From Rubripirellula reticaptiva (lineage in GTDB: Bacteria > Planctomycetota > Planctomycetia > Pirellulales > Pirellulaceae), in the NCBI RefSeq assembly GCF_007860175.1, contig NZ_SJPX01000002.1, positions 558,001 to 622,000 of the forward strand: DNA of 64,000 bases. Reading direction: 5' to 3'. The notes beneath the pieces were generated by a model. The model saw nothing but the letters and a program-made list of their open reading frames with translations. It was not told the DNA's origin and did no database searches. Below are positions 23,377 through 35,000 of this stretch, in pieces (position 1 is the stretch's first letter; each line of letters opens with the position of its first letter). A program made the translations under genes and the position numbers.

Positions 23377-26300
23377 ATGAATAACGGTAATCCACAAAAC
23401 GACACGACGAACGTGAAGACTCCTCTGTTTCACTTGCCGCCGGCCCATGGCCTGTACGACCCAAATTTCGAAAAAGATTCCTGCGGCGTTGGATTCATCG
23501 CTCACATCAAGGGTGTCCCCAGCCACCAAAACGTGATTGATGCCGACACCATTCTTCAGAACATGGACCACCGCGGTGCCTGTGGTTGCGAAACCAACAC
23601 TGGCGACGGAAGCGGCATCATGTGCGGCCTGCCTCATAAATTCCTTCGCAAAGTCGCGAAGTCAGACTTGGGTGTTGACCTTCCTGAACCGGGCAAATTT
23701 GCCGCTGGCTTGGTTTTCTTGCCACAAGACACCGACGAGCGGGCGCAATGCAAAGCGACAATCGAAGAACTGATCGCTGAATCAGGTCAGACCTTCATTG
23801 GTTGGCGCGACGTTCCACAAAAGACTGACATTGCGGACGTTGGCCCGACCGCTCGCAACAGCGAACCCTACATCGAACAACTTTTCGTTGGCGCCGCAGG
23901 CGACCTAAAGGATGATGCGTTCGATCGCAAGCTGTACATGATTCACAAGCAAGCCAGCCACCGCCTGCGTGGCGAGGGCAGCAGCTTAAAGCAAGCGCTG
24001 ATGTTCTACATCTGTTCGCTCTCGTCAAAGGTCATCATCTACAAGGGCATGCTAACGCCAGCCCAAGTCTTGCCGTATTTCCCTGATCTGCAAGATCCAG
24101 ATTTTGAAACTCACTTGGCAATGGTCCACAGTCGTTTCTCGACGAACACGTTCCCTAGTTGGGACCGGGCGCAGCCGCTGCGTTTCATGAGCCACAATGG
24201 CGAAATCAACACGCTACGTGGTAACAAGAACTGGATGCGAGCACGCGAAGGTTCGGCCGCAAGCGAACTGTTCGGTGATGACTTGCAGAAACTATTCCCC
24301 GTCATCGAGCCCAACGGCAGCGACTCGGGAACGTTCGACAACGTGCTGGAGTTCATGCTAATGAACGGCCGCACGTTGCAAGAAGCGATCATGATGATGG
24401 TCCCCGAGGCATGGCAGAAACACGAAACCATGCCCGAACAAAAGCGGGCGTTTTACGAGTATCTGAGCTGCATGATGGAACCTTGGGACGGACCAGCATC
24501 GATCGTGTTCACCGACGGACATTACATCGGCGCGACATTGGACCGAAATGGCCTACGACCAAGTCGTTATTACATCACACACGACGACCGCGTGATCATG
24601 GCAAGCGAAGTTGGCGTGTTGCCGGTCGATCCGGCAATCGTCAAAGAGAAAGGGCGTCTGCAACCCGGCAAAATGTTCTTGGTCGACTTTGCCGAAGGCC
24701 GATTGATTCCCGACGAAGAACTCAAGAGCGACTTCGCTCGCAAGATGCCCTACGGCGATTGGCTCAAAGAGCAACGCATCCGCTTATCGGATTTGAACCC
24801 GCAAAACGAACCGCACGGTTTCGACAGCGACACGCTGTTGCCGCGCATGCAGGCATTTGGATACACCGCTGAAACGCTTAACTTCATGCTGCGTCCGCTG
24901 GTATCCGAACTGCGCGACCCCGTCGGATCGATGGGCAACGACAGCGCGTTGGCGTGTCTGTCGGACAAGCCGCGGATGATCTACGATTACTTCAAGCAAC
25001 TCTTTGCGCAAGTGACGAACCCGTCGATCGACTCGATCCGCGAAGAAGTCATCATGTCGCTGGAATGCTACATCGGTCCGGAACAAAACCTGTTGTCGGC
25101 GACACCGGCACACTGTCACCGATTGTTGGTCGACCATCCGATTCTGACCAACGAAGAAATCGCCGCTCTCAAGCACATCGATTACGAAGGCTGGCATAGC
25201 TGCGTGATCGACACGACATTCGATCGCAGCGAAGGCAAAGCAGGCTTGAAGAAAGCGATTGACCGAATCGCAGCCGAAGCTGAAGCGGCCGCGGACGCAG
25301 GCATCCAGTTAGTCGTACTTAGCGACCGCGCAATCTCACACGACCGGGTTCCCGTAAGTGCGTTGTTGGCGGTCGGTGCTGTGCACCACCACTTGGTCGC
25401 GCAAGCTAAACGAACTCGAATCGGATTGATGGTTGAAACCGGTGAAGCTCGCGAAGTTCACCACCACTGCTTGCTAATCGGTTACGGCGCGGACGGCATC
25501 AACCCGTACTTGGCGTTCGAAGCTCTCTGGCAAGCCCGCATCGACGGTTTGATGGCCCCGACGCTCGATGACGACAAAGTCGTTGCCGGTTATCGCAAAG
25601 GTGTCGCCAAGGGCATGCTAAAAGTGATGGCCAAGATGGGCATCAGCACGCTACAAAGTTACAAAGGCGCACAGATCTTCGAAGCACTCGGACTCTGCGA
25701 CGACGTTATCGACAAGTGTTTCGTCGGTACCGCCAGCCGCATCCAAGGTGTCACGTTTGACATCTTGGCCGAAGAAACCATGCGTCGTCATAAATTGGGT
25801 TTCCCAACCAAGACGTCCGACCGTCTGCCGGCGCTACCCAACTTGGGCGAATTCCACTGGCGTGCCGAAGGTGAAAAGCACGCTTGGTCGCCTCAGTCGA
25901 TCTCGGACCTGCAAGTCGCCGCTCGCAACAACGACGAAGACGCGTACTGGCGATTCGCTCATACGATCAACGAAGACAATCGCAACCGATGCACGCTGCG
26001 TGGTCTGTTTGGTTTCCACATTGACGATGCGAAATCGATTCCGCTTGACGAAGTTCAACCAGCAAAAGAAATCGTCAAGCGTTTCTGCACCGGTGCGATG
26101 TCGCTAGGCAGCATCAGCGCCGAATCACACGAAACGATCGCAGTGGCGATGAACCGCTTGGGCGGCAAGAGCAACACCGGCGAAGGTGGCGAGGATCCAA
26201 TCCGATTCAAGCCGCTCGAAAACGGCGACTCAAAACGATCCGCAATCAAGCAAGTCGCCTCGGGACGCTTCGGTGTCACGATCGAGTATTTGTCGAATGC

Positions 26301-27969
26301 TGACGAAATCCAAATCAAAATCTCGCAGGGTGCAAAGCCCGGCGAAGGTGGCGAGTTGCCGGGCAAGAAGGTCGACCAAACGATCGCTCGGATTCGTTAC
26401 AGCACGCCAGGCGTTGGCCTGATCAGTCCGCCGCCGCACCACGACATCTATTCGATCGAAGACCTGGCTCAATTGATTCACGACCTCAAGAACGCCAACC
26501 GGGCCGCCCGAGTCAGCGTCAAGTTGGTCAGTGAGGTCGGCGTCGGCGTGATTGCATCGGGCGTCGCAAAGGCGCACGCCGACCACATCCTGATTGCAGG
26601 CGACACCGGCGGAACCGGTGCGTCACCGCTGACCAGTATCAAGCACGCAGGGTTACCGTGGGAGCTCGGAATTGCAGAAACTCACCAAGTCTTGGTGCTG
26701 AACAATTTGCGTTCGCGAGTTGTTCTGCAAACTGACGGCGGCTTGAAAACCGGTCGCGACGTCGTGATCGCTGCTCTATTGGGCGCCGAAGAGTTCGGTT
26801 TCTCAACCGCGCCGCTGATCACTCTGGGCTGCATCATGATGCGAAAGTGTCACCTCAACACGTGCCCGGTTGGCATCGCGACTCAAGACGTCGAACTTCG
26901 CAAAAAGTTTTCGGGCAAGCCTGAACACGTCGTCAACTACTTGTTCATGGTCGCCGAAGATGCTCGTCGTTGGATGGCGAAACTTGGCTATCGTTCAATT
27001 GATGAAATGGTCGGGCACAGCGAGATGCTGAAGACTGATCAAGCGATCCAGCACTGGAAGAGCGACGGTCTCGACCTGACGAAAATCTTGATGCCGGCCA
27101 AAAAGCCAAGCGACGATGTCGGCGTGATCCAGTCAATGGCGCAAGACCATGGACTTGAAAAATCGCTCGACATGACAGTCTTGTTAGAAGCTGCCAAGCC
27201 AGCGATCGAGACAGGAGAACCGGTCGTGATCCAAGCACCGATCGTCAACATCAACCGAACCGTTGGCACCATTCTTAGCAACGAAATTGCCAAGAAATAC
27301 GGCCAAGCGGGATTGCCTGATGACACGATTCGGATCGAACTGACCGGTTCAGCAGGCCAAAGCCTGGGTGCGTTCTTGGCGCACGGCGTCACGATCGAAC
27401 TCGAAGGCGATGCAAATGACTACGTCGGCAAGGGCCTTAGCGGCGGACGCGTGATCGTGTTCCCGCCTCGCGAAGCGAGCTTTGTCGCAGAGGACAATAT
27501 CCTGGTCGGCAATGTCTGCTTGTACGGTGCGACCAGCGGCGAGGCGTACCTGCGAGGCCGCGCGGCCGAACGTTTCTGTGTGCGAAACAGTGGCGCGATC
27601 ACAGTCGTCGAAGGCGTCGGCGATCACGGTTGCGAATACATGACCGGTGGACGTGTAATTTGCCTGGGCAAGACCGGACGCAACTTTGCCGCCGGTATGT
27701 CAGGCGGGATCGCGTACGTCCTGGACAAGGATGGCGACTTCAACCTGAACTGCAACCTGGCGACGGTTGAACTCGAGCAAATCGAGACACCCGAGGAAGA
27801 AGCCGAAGTGAAGGCAATTATCCAAAAGCATGCAGACTTCACAGGCAGCGAGGTGGCCGCTTGGGCGTTGTCGAACTGGGATGAGTTCAAGGCCAAGTGC
27901 GTCAAGGTGATGCCCACGGACTACAAGCGAGTGCTGCAGAATTTGCAAGTCGAAGAAGAACTCGTTTAG
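23377..27969 (+). CDS. gltB: Glutamate synthase, large (alpha) subunit
   Basis: 1530 residues, full length. The N-terminal nucleophile is Cys36 in KDSCGVGF, so a 35-residue propeptide is removed. The glutamine amidotransferase domain is followed by the central domain and the FMN-binding synthase domain with [38 protein letters not shown] and the 3Fe-4S cysteines in [15 protein letters not shown]. The GXGXG beta-helix domain closes the protein ([28 protein letters not shown]). With GltD it makes two glutamates from glutamine and 2-oxoglutarate, in the cytoplasm. Ribosome site AGGAAAG precedes the ATG. Confidence 0.97.
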   Translation: MNNGNPQNDTTNVKTPLFHLPPAHGLYDPNFEKDSCGVGFIAHIKGVPSHQNVIDADTILQNMDHRGACGCETNTGDGSGIMCGLPHKFLRKVAKSDLGVDLPEPGKFAAGLVFLPQDTDERAQCKATIEELIAESGQTFIGWRDVPQKTDIADVGPTARNSEPYIEQLFVGAAGDLKDDAFDRKLYMIHKQASHRLRGEGSSLKQALMFYICSLSSKVIIYKGMLTPAQVLPYFPDLQDPDFETHLAMVHSRFSTNTFPSWDRAQPLRFMSHNGEINTLRGNKNWMRAREGSAASELFGDDLQKLFPVIEPNGSDSGTFDNVLEFMLMNGRTLQEAIMMMVPEAWQKHETMPEQKRAFYEYLSCMMEPWDGPASIVFTDGHYIGATLDRNGLRPSRYYITHDDRVIMASEVGVLPVDPAIVKEKGRLQPGKMFLVDFAEGRLIPDEELKSDFARKMPYGDWLKEQRIRLSDLNPQNEPHGFDSDTLLPRMQAFGYTAETLNFMLRPLVSELRDPVGSMGNDSALACLSDKPRMIYDYFKQLFAQVTNPSIDSIREEVIMSLECYIGPEQNLLSATPAHCHRLLVDHPILTNEEIAALKHIDYEGWHSCVIDTTFDRSEGKAGLKKAIDRIAAEAEAAADAGIQLVVLSDRAISHDRVPVSALLAVGAVHHHLVAQAKRTRIGLMVETGEAREVHHHCLLIGYGADGINPYLAFEALWQARIDGLMAPTLDDDKVVAGYRKGVAKGMLKVMAKMGISTLQSYKGAQIFEALGLCDDVIDKCFVGTASRIQGVTFDILAEETMRRHKLGFPTKTSDRLPALPNLGEFHWRAEGEKHAWSPQSISDLQVAARNNDEDAYWRFAHTINEDNRNRCTLRGLFGFHIDDAKSIPLDEVQPAKEIVKRFCTGAMSLGSISAESHETIAVAMNRLGGKSNTGEGGEDPIRFKPLENGDSKRSAIKQVASGRFGVTIEYLSNADEIQIKISQGAKPGEGGELPGKKVDQTIARIRYSTPGVGLISPPPHHDIYSIEDLAQLIHDLKNANRAARVSVKLVSEVGVGVIASGVAKAHADHILIAGDTGGTGASPLTSIKHAGLPWELGIAETHQVLVLNNLRSRVVLQTDGGLKTGRDVVIAALLGAEEFGFSTAPLITLGCIMMRKCHLNTCPVGIATQDVELRKKFSGKPEHVVNYLFMVAEDARRWMAKLGYRSIDEMVGHSEMLKTDQAIQHWKSDGLDLTKILMPAKKPSDDVGVIQSMAQDHGLEKSLDMTVLLEAAKPAIETGEPVVIQAPIVNINRTVGTILSNEIAKKYGQAGLPDDTIRIELTGSAGQSLGAFLAHGVTIELEGDANDYVGKGLSGGRVIVFPPREASFVAEDNILVGNVCLYGATSGEAYLRGRAAERFCVRNSGAITVVEGVGDHGCEYMTGGRVICLGKTGRNFAAGMSGGIAYVLDKDGDFNLNCNLATVELEQIETPEEEAEVKAIIQKHADFTGSEVAAWALSNWDEFKAKCVKVMPTDYKRVLQNLQVEEELV

Positions 27970-27993
27970 TCGCACAGCGACAACCGAGCCTAG

Positions 27994-28013
27994 CCCAAAG
28001 CCAACGCTTTGGG
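27994..28013. repeat. Hairpin between gltB and gltD
   Basis: CCCAAAG (27994-28000) and CTTTGGG (28007-28013) are perfect 7-bp arms around a 6-base loop in the 92-base gap between the two genes. There is no T-run, so it is likely an intercistronic mRNA structure and not a full terminator. Confidence 0.45.
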
Positions 28014-28061
28014 ACAACAACATAATACGAATCAAAGACTCACCAAAAAGAAAGGCCAACC

Positions 28062-29567
28062 ATGGGCAAGCCAACCGGATTCAAAGAGTTTGACCGCAAG
28101 AAAGTGCCGTGGCGTCTGCCAGTCGTTCGCATCAACGACTACGACGAAATCTATACCGAACCGAAACTTGATCAGCTTAAAGAACAAGGTGCTCGGTGCA
28201 TGGATTGCGGCGTACCGTTTTGCCAGTCCAACACCGGTTGTCCGATCGACAATTTGATTCCCGAGTGGAATGATCTGATCTACAACAACCGCTGGAAAGA
28301 AGCGATCGAGCGGTTGCATAAGACCAACAACTTCCCAGAGTTCACTGGACGGGTTTGCCCCGCGCCGTGCGAAGGCTCGTGCGTGCTTGGCATCACCAAT
28401 CCGCCAGTCACAATCAAGAATATCGAAAACGCAATCGTCGACCGAGCTTGGGCCGAAGGCTGGATCGTTCCCGAACCGCCCGAGACTCGCACGGGCAAAA
28501 CAGTCGCGATTGTGGGCAGTGGCCCTGCTGGATTGACGGCGGCTGACCAGTTGAACAAGGCTGGCCACACGGTCACCGTGTTTGAACGAGCGAACCGTTT
28601 GGGCGGATTGCTGCAGTACGGCATCCCCAATATGAAACTTTCCAAACAGGCGGTTCAGCGGCGCATCGACAAGATGACGACCGAAGGTATTACGTTCAAA
28701 ACCGGCGTCAACATCGGTGTCGATGTGTTGCCAAAGGATCTGCAGAAAGACTTTGACGCCGTGCTGCTTGCCTGCGGTGCAACCAAGCCTCGCGACCTGC
28801 CAATCGACAACCGCGATGCCAAGGGCATCTACCCGGCAATGGATTTCTTGACGAACAACACGATGCAAATGGTGCATGGTGACTCGATTGACGAAACATT
28901 TATCAATGCCGAAGGCAAAGATGTGATCGTGATCGGCGGTGGTGACACTGGTACTGACTGCATCGGCACATCGCTTCGTCATGGTTGCCGAAGTCTGGTC
29001 AATTTCGAACTGCTACCTAAACCTCCCGAAGATCGCGCCCCGGACAATCCGTGGCCACAATGGCCACGAATTTTCCGAGTCGACTACGGTCACGAAGAAG
29101 CGTCCGAGAAGTTTGGTCGCGATCCGCGCGAGTACCAAATCCTAAGCAAGGAATTCTTGAAGGACGACAAAGGCAACCTGCGCGGCATCAAGACGGTCAA
29201 CGTCGAGTGGACCAAAAAGGATGACGGCGGATGGGCCATGTCTGAAGTCGCGGGCAGCGAAAAAGACTGGCCAGCTCAGTTGATACTGTTAGCGATGGGC
29301 TTCCTGGGCCCTGAACAGTACGTCGCCGAATCACTCGGTCTAGAAGTTGATCCTCGCAGCAACTTCCAAGCAGTCCACGGCGCGTACACCACCAACATTG
29401 AAGGCGTTTTTGCAGCAGGCGACTGCCGACGTGGCCAAAGCTTGGTCGTCTGGGCGATCAACGAAGGGCGAGGTGCCGCCCGTGCGATCGACATCTACTT
29501 GGAAGGCAGCAGCAACTTGCCTGCACCTGGCCAAACGATGGGAACCGCGATGGAAATGAGCAACTAG
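28062..29567 (+). CDS. gltD: Glutamate synthase, small (beta) subunit
   Basis: 501 residues. The N-terminal Cys-rich region binds 4Fe-4S clusters ([28 protein letters not shown]). The FAD site is [17 protein letters not shown] and the NAD(P)H site is [18 protein letters not shown]; a second flavin motif lies near the end ([23 protein letters not shown]). It passes electrons from NAD(P)H to the large subunit. It follows gltB on the same strand with ribosome site AAAGG before ATG 28062, and a strong terminator closes the unit. Confidence 0.97.
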   Translation: MGKPTGFKEFDRKKVPWRLPVVRINDYDEIYTEPKLDQLKEQGARCMDCGVPFCQSNTGCPIDNLIPEWNDLIYNNRWKEAIERLHKTNNFPEFTGRVCPAPCEGSCVLGITNPPVTIKNIENAIVDRAWAEGWIVPEPPETRTGKTVAIVGSGPAGLTAADQLNKAGHTVTVFERANRLGGLLQYGIPNMKLSKQAVQRRIDKMTTEGITFKTGVNIGVDVLPKDLQKDFDAVLLACGATKPRDLPIDNRDAKGIYPAMDFLTNNTMQMVHGDSIDETFINAEGKDVIVIGGGDTGTDCIGTSLRHGCRSLVNFELLPKPPEDRAPDNPWPQWPRIFRVDYGHEEASEKFGRDPREYQILSKEFLKDDKGNLRGIKTVNVEWTKKDDGGWAMSEVAGSEKDWPAQLILLAMGFLGPEQYVAESLGLEVDPRSNFQAVHGAYTTNIEGVFAAGDCRRGQSLVVWAINEGRGAARAIDIYLEGSSNLPAPGQTMGTAMEMSN

Positions 29568-29592
29568 AGTTTCACACAATCGTTTCTTAATA

Positions 29593-29629
29593 AAAGCCGT
29601 GTGTCGCAACGCGATACACGGCTTTTTTT
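29593..29629 (+). terminator. Rho-independent terminator of gltBD
   Basis: AAAGCCGTGT (29593-29602) pairs with ACACGGCTTT (29616-29625); the inner bases GTCGC/GCGAT continue the stem to a 3-base loop, making about 15 bp. TTTTTTT follows. It lies 26 bases past the gltD stop. Confidence 0.93.
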
Positions 29630-29648
29630 GCTGGACCTAACGCTCAAA

Positions 29649-29664
29649 AACTGGCAAGCCAGTT
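29649..29664. repeat. Perfect 16-bp palindrome
   Basis: AACTGGC-AA-GCCAGTT lies just after the gltBD terminator in the 354-base gap before the lipoprotein gene. It may be an operator; no target gene is clear. Confidence 0.4.
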
Positions 29665-29850
29665 GACGCAAAAGCGTGCTTAGGCAGTGCTGCTGACCGC
29701 CGACCAACCCCGATACTAGGCGAATCTATCCAAGCTGGCATTGACACCCGCTCTCTCAGAATTTTAGGGTCAGCATCGAATCGAAAAAACCTTGGCACTT
29801 TGGGCCAAGAATGCCGATTATCCAGATAAATATTTCGAGAACCGTTTTAG

Positions 29851-29872
29851 CTTTGTAAATGGATTTACAAAG
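29851..29872. promoter_or_regulatory. Perfect 22-bp palindrome, candidate operator
   Basis: CTTTGTAAAT-GG-ATTTACAAAG has two perfect 10-bp arms. It ends 49 bases before the start of the Ser/Pro-rich lipoprotein gene, where a repressor site or 5'-leader hairpin would be expected. The rest of the 29630-29850 stretch holds only a possible TTGACA at 29741 with a poor -10 and a small CTTGGC/GCCAAG repeat near 29791-29808; no gene is seen. Confidence 0.5.
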
Positions 29873-29921
29873 CACAGAACATCACGACGCTGATCGTTAG
29901 CTGAGCCGAAGGTAAGCACGG

Positions 29922-30884
29922 ATGCTGAAACACAACACAACTCGCACACTTTTGTTGACCACTTGCGCCGCCGCTACGCTGGTTTCCACCGGCTGCCGCA
30001 GCGTGCCAGGCATGGGGATGTTCGCTCGTCGCAGCGAACCGTCCGCGGAAGCTCTCGCAGGGACAGGCCCGAGCCAAACCTATCCGGCACCACCAAGTGC
30101 GTCCGCGACCCCCGAAGCAATCGCATCGATTGCCGGTGGCACCGCGGTCCCGTCGCCGATCAAAAAACCAGGTACCGTCAACGCCCAAGTCGCCGGTTAC
30201 GACCTGACGCCAGGCTACGCGTCGCCTGCTAGCAATGCCACTGCGTCGACGAACATGTCCGCCGCGCAGGCAAACGGTATCTACAGCGGCGCGTCGTATA
30301 CGCCGCCGACTAGCACACCGCCCGCCGCGACCACATCAGCCAAGCCTTCGGGATACACCTTTGGCAACAGCGCGTTCGTTCCCAAGGCAGACGCAGACTC
30401 AGCCGCCGCACCATCTAGCTATGCGGTGCCCAAACAATCCAGCTATGCGCTTCCGGGATCGACTGCGGCTTCATCGAAGCTGACGACGCCGTCGACCAGC
30501 TACTCGTCGCCGCCGCCGGTACCGACGAAAGTTCCTTCGACAGCCACAGCTAGCAGTTCGCCGTCATCCAGTTCACCATCCAGCAGCAGCATCGCGGCGG
30601 GTGGTTTCGCGTTGCCCTCCGGCGTTTCACCGGCAGCCGCAGCAATCACGCCCGCACCAAAGCCAGCGCCATCGACGACATCGTCAACGTTCAGCTTGCC
30701 AAACGCAACACCGCCGTCGTTCTCGACCGCGAAGGCTCCTGCCGAACAAACGCCCCCTTCAAGCACCGTATACACACCGGGAAGCACGAACGGCAGTTCC
30801 TATATGCCTGGCAGCACAAGCAAGGCAAACGGCTACCCAACGGGAACCGAGGCTCCAAACACGTCGGGCTCGTTCTACCGCTAA
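29922..30884 (+). CDS. Ser/Pro/Thr-rich putative lipoprotein
   Basis: 320 residues with a signal peptide ending in VSTGC (Cys25). The rest is low-complexity: Ser, Pro, Ala, Thr and Gly dominate, with YAxP-like repeats (SSYAVPKQSSYALPGS), SSPSSSSPSSSS and TYTPGSTNGSSYMPGSTS. No globular domain is recognisable. It is probably a surface-anchored, extended or glycosylated protein. It is preceded by a palindrome and is not clearly in an operon with its neighbours. Confidence 0.65.
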   Translation: MLKHNTTRTLLLTTCAAATLVSTGCRSVPGMGMFARRSEPSAEALAGTGPSQTYPAPPSASATPEAIASIAGGTAVPSPIKKPGTVNAQVAGYDLTPGYASPASNATASTNMSAAQANGIYSGASYTPPTSTPPAATTSAKPSGYTFGNSAFVPKADADSAAAPSSYAVPKQSSYALPGSTAASSKLTTPSTSYSSPPPVPTKVPSTATASSSPSSSSPSSSSIAAGGFALPSGVSPAAAAITPAPKPAPSTTSSTFSLPNATPPSFSTAKAPAEQTPPSSTVYTPGSTNGSSYMPGSTSKANGYPTGTEAPNTSGSFYR

Positions 30885-30933
30885 ACAGCAACATCGAAGA
30901 TCAGCGGCAGTCTTCCACTAACCTGACGGCGAC

Positions 30934-31131
30934 TTAAACGCGAACGTCTAAGTGTCCATTGGCAATCTGCTTTTGGACGTTTACGTTTTGTTCAAGCATC
31001 GAGACGATCGCGTCGCCGGTTTGCTTTTGCGAATCGAGTGCTTTTCTTGCGACAGCCATATCGATTTTCTGAGCCATTGCTTGGTCACGAGCTTGAAGGA
31101 CTTGCTGTACCGGTGCAGGAATACTCGACAT
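30934..31131 (-). CDS. YjfB-like small protein (putative motility protein family)
   Basis: 65 residues: an N-terminal helix (VQQVLQARDQAMAQKIDMAVARKALDSQKQTGDAIVSMLEQN) and a short conserved end HLDVRV. The KALD-xx-x-TGDA...ML pattern with the terminal hydrophobic-D-hydrophobic-V motif resembles YjfB, a small family named for motility but without a defined function. The ATG at 31131 follows a modest purine stretch. The neighbours do not include flagellar genes. Confidence 0.6.
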   Translation of the reverse strand: MSSIPAPVQQVLQARDQAMAQKIDMAVARKALDSQKQTGDAIVSMLEQNVNVQKQIANGHLDVRV

Positions 31132-31269
31132 CGGGAATCACCATCTAGAAAACAAACGAAACAGCACTTCGTAAGCTTTCGCCATATTCCCTGCCAGCTT
31201 CACAGTTATTCGCGTCTGAACTGTGTTTTCGCCAAATCCATGTTCAGACTGTACCGGTTCTTCGGATCG

Positions 31270-31947
31270 TCAATCGTTGCTGCGTTGATTTCCGAAAATC
31301 ATGAACAGGTAATACGCCAACGTCATGACCGACTGCAGAGTAGCCGCCACATAGGTCAGGGCAGCTGCCCCTAGCACCTTGCTGACGTAATGCTCTTCGT
31401 TGCCCGCAATCATTCCCTGGGCCACCAATTCGCGTTTCGCACGTGCACTAGCGTCAAACTCGACGGGCAAATTTACCAACTGAAAGAACACGACCGCCGA
31501 GAAGAAGATCACACCGATCAAAATCAACGCCTTCGACGACATCAGATAACCGACCATCAGCAAAACGCCGCTGATGCCAGAACCAAAGTTCGCCGCCGGT
31601 ACCGCCGCGTTGCGAACCACCAACGGCAGATATCCCGTTGCATCCTGGAACGCGTGTCCAGCCTCGTGACAGGCCACACCAAGCGCCGCCATTGAACGAC
31701 CACCGTAGACATCGCTGCTTAGGCGAAGCACCTTTGCACGCGGATCGTAATGATCACTCAAATGGCCCTGCACCTGCTCAATCCGAACCGACTGCAAACC
31801 ACCATTGTCGAGCATCCGACGGGCCGCCTCAGCACCCGACATCCTAGCCGGTACTTTGCTCATCTCGCTGAACGCCGATTTCACCTTCCATTGGGCATAT
31901 AGCCCTAAAAGCAACGCCGGAGCCAGAAAAAGAAAATACATGATCAT
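31270..31947 (-). CDS. YugP-type membrane zinc metallopeptidase
   Basis: 225 residues. A leading hydrophobic helix (YFLFLAPALLLGLYAQW), the zinc-binding HEAGH in GVACHEAGHAFQDA (about residue 95) and further membrane helices (SGVLLMVGYLM, LILIGVIFFSAVVFFQLVNL), then PVEFDASARAKREL, are the pattern of the neutral zinc metallopeptidase family typified by Bacillus YugP. It is membrane-bound, with the active site at the inner face; its substrates are unknown. Adjacent to the YjfB-like gene on the same strand. Confidence 0.88.
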   Translation of the reverse strand: MIMYFLFLAPALLLGLYAQWKVKSAFSEMSKVPARMSGAEAARRMLDNGGLQSVRIEQVQGHLSDHYDPRAKVLRLSSDVYGGRSMAALGVACHEAGHAFQDATGYLPLVVRNAAVPAANFGSGISGVLLMVGYLMSSKALILIGVIFFSAVVFFQLVNLPVEFDASARAKRELVAQGMIAGNEEHYVSKVLGAAALTYVAATLQSVMTLAYYLFMIFGNQRSND

Positions 31948-32072
31948 CGTTGACGTCTCTCAATCACCATAAACACCTTGTCCGCCAAAACGGCAGCAAT
32001 CGGTTCGCGCTCGCAACAATGCAATTGCCGCGCCAACCAAAAATCCGCCACCGGCACGCAGTACAAGCGACG

Positions 32073-35000
32073 TCAGTCCCTCGCCGTCGGCGTGATTTTC
32101 AGCTTGACGTCTTCATCATCACGGCGAACCACGATCCCCACTTCTTCACCAATCTTCAAAGCCTCGATGGCGTAGGTGTAGTCGTAAATGTCTTCGATTT
32201 TTCGGCCCGCCAATTCAATGATCACGTCGCCCCCTTTCAACCCAGCTTTCGACGCCGGGCCTTCGCCCGCGACGCCGCTTAGCTTCAGCCCCTTGATCTC
32301 GCCAGCAACATAATCAGGGATCGTTCCTAAATAAGCCGTCAAGTTTGCCCGCGGAACGTCTTTTTCAGAAGCCTCGCCTTCGGACAACTCAAATTTCGGT
32401 GGATCGGCCGCCGCCATGAATCCGCGAGTCAACAACGCGAACAAACGGCTGATTTTTGCGGCTCCTTCATAGTTCAGTTTGTCGGGCGTGTCACGAGGCG
32501 TGTGGTAGTCCTCGTGTGCCCCGGTAAACGCTGACAAGATTGGCACATTTCGTGAAACAAACGCTGATGTATCCGTTGGCAACCGGGTGCTCGTCTTATC
32601 CAGTGTCAATTCCAATCCAACCGGCACGTTTCGCCGCTGGACTTCGGAATCAAACCCGGGCGATGACCCCAATCCTTGGACCACTAGCTTTTCACGCAGT
32701 CGGCCCACCATGTCCAAGTTCAAATAGGCGGCAACTCCCGCAGTCAGCGGCGCCGCATCAGTCGTCATTCCATGCGCCGCAGCAGCAGCGGCATAGCCCG
32801 CGTCGACTGGCGTTTTGGGTGCATCGGGGTAGAGATCATAGTAGGAATCAACAAACGCCTGTGAACCAAACAACCCGAGCTCTTCACCGCTCCATCCAGC
32901 AACCAGCAGGTCTCGTTTCGCATTCAATCGTCCCGCCTTCTTTTCGGCAGCTAAGTACTGGGCAATCTCAAGCATTGCCGCCACACCCGACGCGTTATCG
33001 TCAGCGCCAACATGAATTCCATCTCGCTCGTCTTCTTTGGCAAGCGAGTTACTGCCGCCGCCTTTGCCCAAGTGGTCGATGTGAGCCCCCACGATGACAA
33101 CTGGCTCCGATGCATTTGCTTGTGCCCCACCGTTTAAACGAGCCACCACGTTGCGACCTGTTCCCCGTTTACGATCGATTTGAATCGTCGCATTCATCTT
33201 TGCATTTTCAACCGCGAACCCCATCGCAAGCGATCCATCGTCCAGTTCGGACTGGATCTTGCCCAGATCTTGGCCTGCACCCGCCAGCCACTTGGCAGCG
33301 ACTTCGTTGGTGACCGAAACCGCGCCGATCGACACACCGGCTTGCGACGCATCGCTATCGAACCGGATCAACTCGTTTCGCACTTTGCTGGATGGACCAG
33401 CGACGAAGACGATCCCTTTCGCACCAAGATCCCGAGCGACAGTCGCTTTGCGTCGCGGCGAACTGTAACGTGCCATTTGCTGACGCTGCTCGGGCGTGAT
33501 GTCCTGAGGCAAATCGCGATAAACCAACACCCACTGACCAGCCACGTTCAAGTGCACATAGCTGTCATATTCGTCGCTGTTTTCGCCACCGGGAACCTGC
33601 AGTCCGTAGCCCGCGAAGACGATGTCGGCTGCACCGATCTCACCATCCGCCGAAAACGACAACGGCACCCAATCCTTATTCAATTCCAACGCACGATCAC
33701 CGGTAATCAATTGATTGTTTGGCCCTAACGACGAACCGGCAGGAAAATCAAAGGATTGATAGAAAGTGCCATCTTCACCCGCCGGTTCTAGACCAAGGCT
33801 TTCCAGGTAAGCGGCCACGTAAGCAGTCGCTCTTCGTTCTCCCTCGGTACCCGTCAATCGGCCGCCGAGTTCGGGACGAGTCAAATAGTCGACATGTCGC
33901 ATCACATCGGCCGGCGAAAAGTCAGGCGAAGACGACTGCGCCGAAGCAATCGCGGCCGAGCGGTCTTCGCTTTCGTTACTTGATAAACCCAGCAATTTGC
34001 GGGCTTTGGCGTCATCCCAATCAGCCAAAAAAATCTGCGACTGCTTCGACTTGGTCCGAGTCGATGTCCATGACAAACGTTTTCCATCGGGCAAGAACAC
34101 CGGCAAGCCATCAAAACCATCGGTATCGGTCACACGTACAGGCTCACCCTCGCCGTCGGCACGAACGAGGTAAAGTTCAAAGTTGGCAAAACCATGCCGA
34201 TTGGTTGTGAAGATCAGATAATCACCGCTGGGGTGAAAGAACGGAGCCCAGCTCATCGCGTTGAGATTGGTCAAACGCTTCACGTCCGTCCCGTCTGTTC
34301 TCATCGTGTAGACCTCGGCCGTAACTCCATCTTCGCTGAAACGGCGCCAACACAACCGTGATCCATCTGGCGAAAAGAATGGGCCTCCGTCATATCCAGC
34401 AACGTCCGTCAATCGGCGAACATTCGCACCATCAGCGTCCATGATGTAGAGGTCAATCATCGAAGCCGGGTCGACTTCGAGCAGTTTCTTCTCACGCTCG
34501 GATAATTCTCGCTCGTACGCCGAACGGTTCGATGCAAAAACAATCTGACTTCCATCAGGGCTGTAACTGGCTTCGGCGTCGTAACCAAGCGCATCGGTCA
34601 ACTGCGAGTACTCGCCTGACTTCAAATCTTTGGCATACAGTTCGTACGCCGGATCGTAGTCCCAGGAATAGCGGCGTTCTTTGCCGCTGGCACGAAGCTC
34701 GAGTTCATCGATTTGCTTTTGCTTGGCATCGGGATCCGCTTGTGTGCTGGCGAACAGAATCCGGTCGCCGGCGGGGTGAATCCACGCACAAGTAGTCTTA
34801 CCGAAACCCGGCGACACGATTTCGATGTCGCCGGTTTCCAGATCGGTCACATAGATTTGATAGAACGGGTTGGCCGGATCACGCTCGCTTTGGAAAACCA
34901 TTCGGTTGCCATCGGCACTGAAGTAGCCTTCGCCCGCGCGACGCCCCTCGAACGTGATTTGGCGAGCCCCGCTTAGCAGCAACTTTTCGTGGCCGCTCAC

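Noticed and set aside
29741-29769. TTGACA as a promoter for the lipoprotein gene
   Set aside because: The -10 candidate at a spacing of 15-17 bases is poor; recorded only as a possibility.
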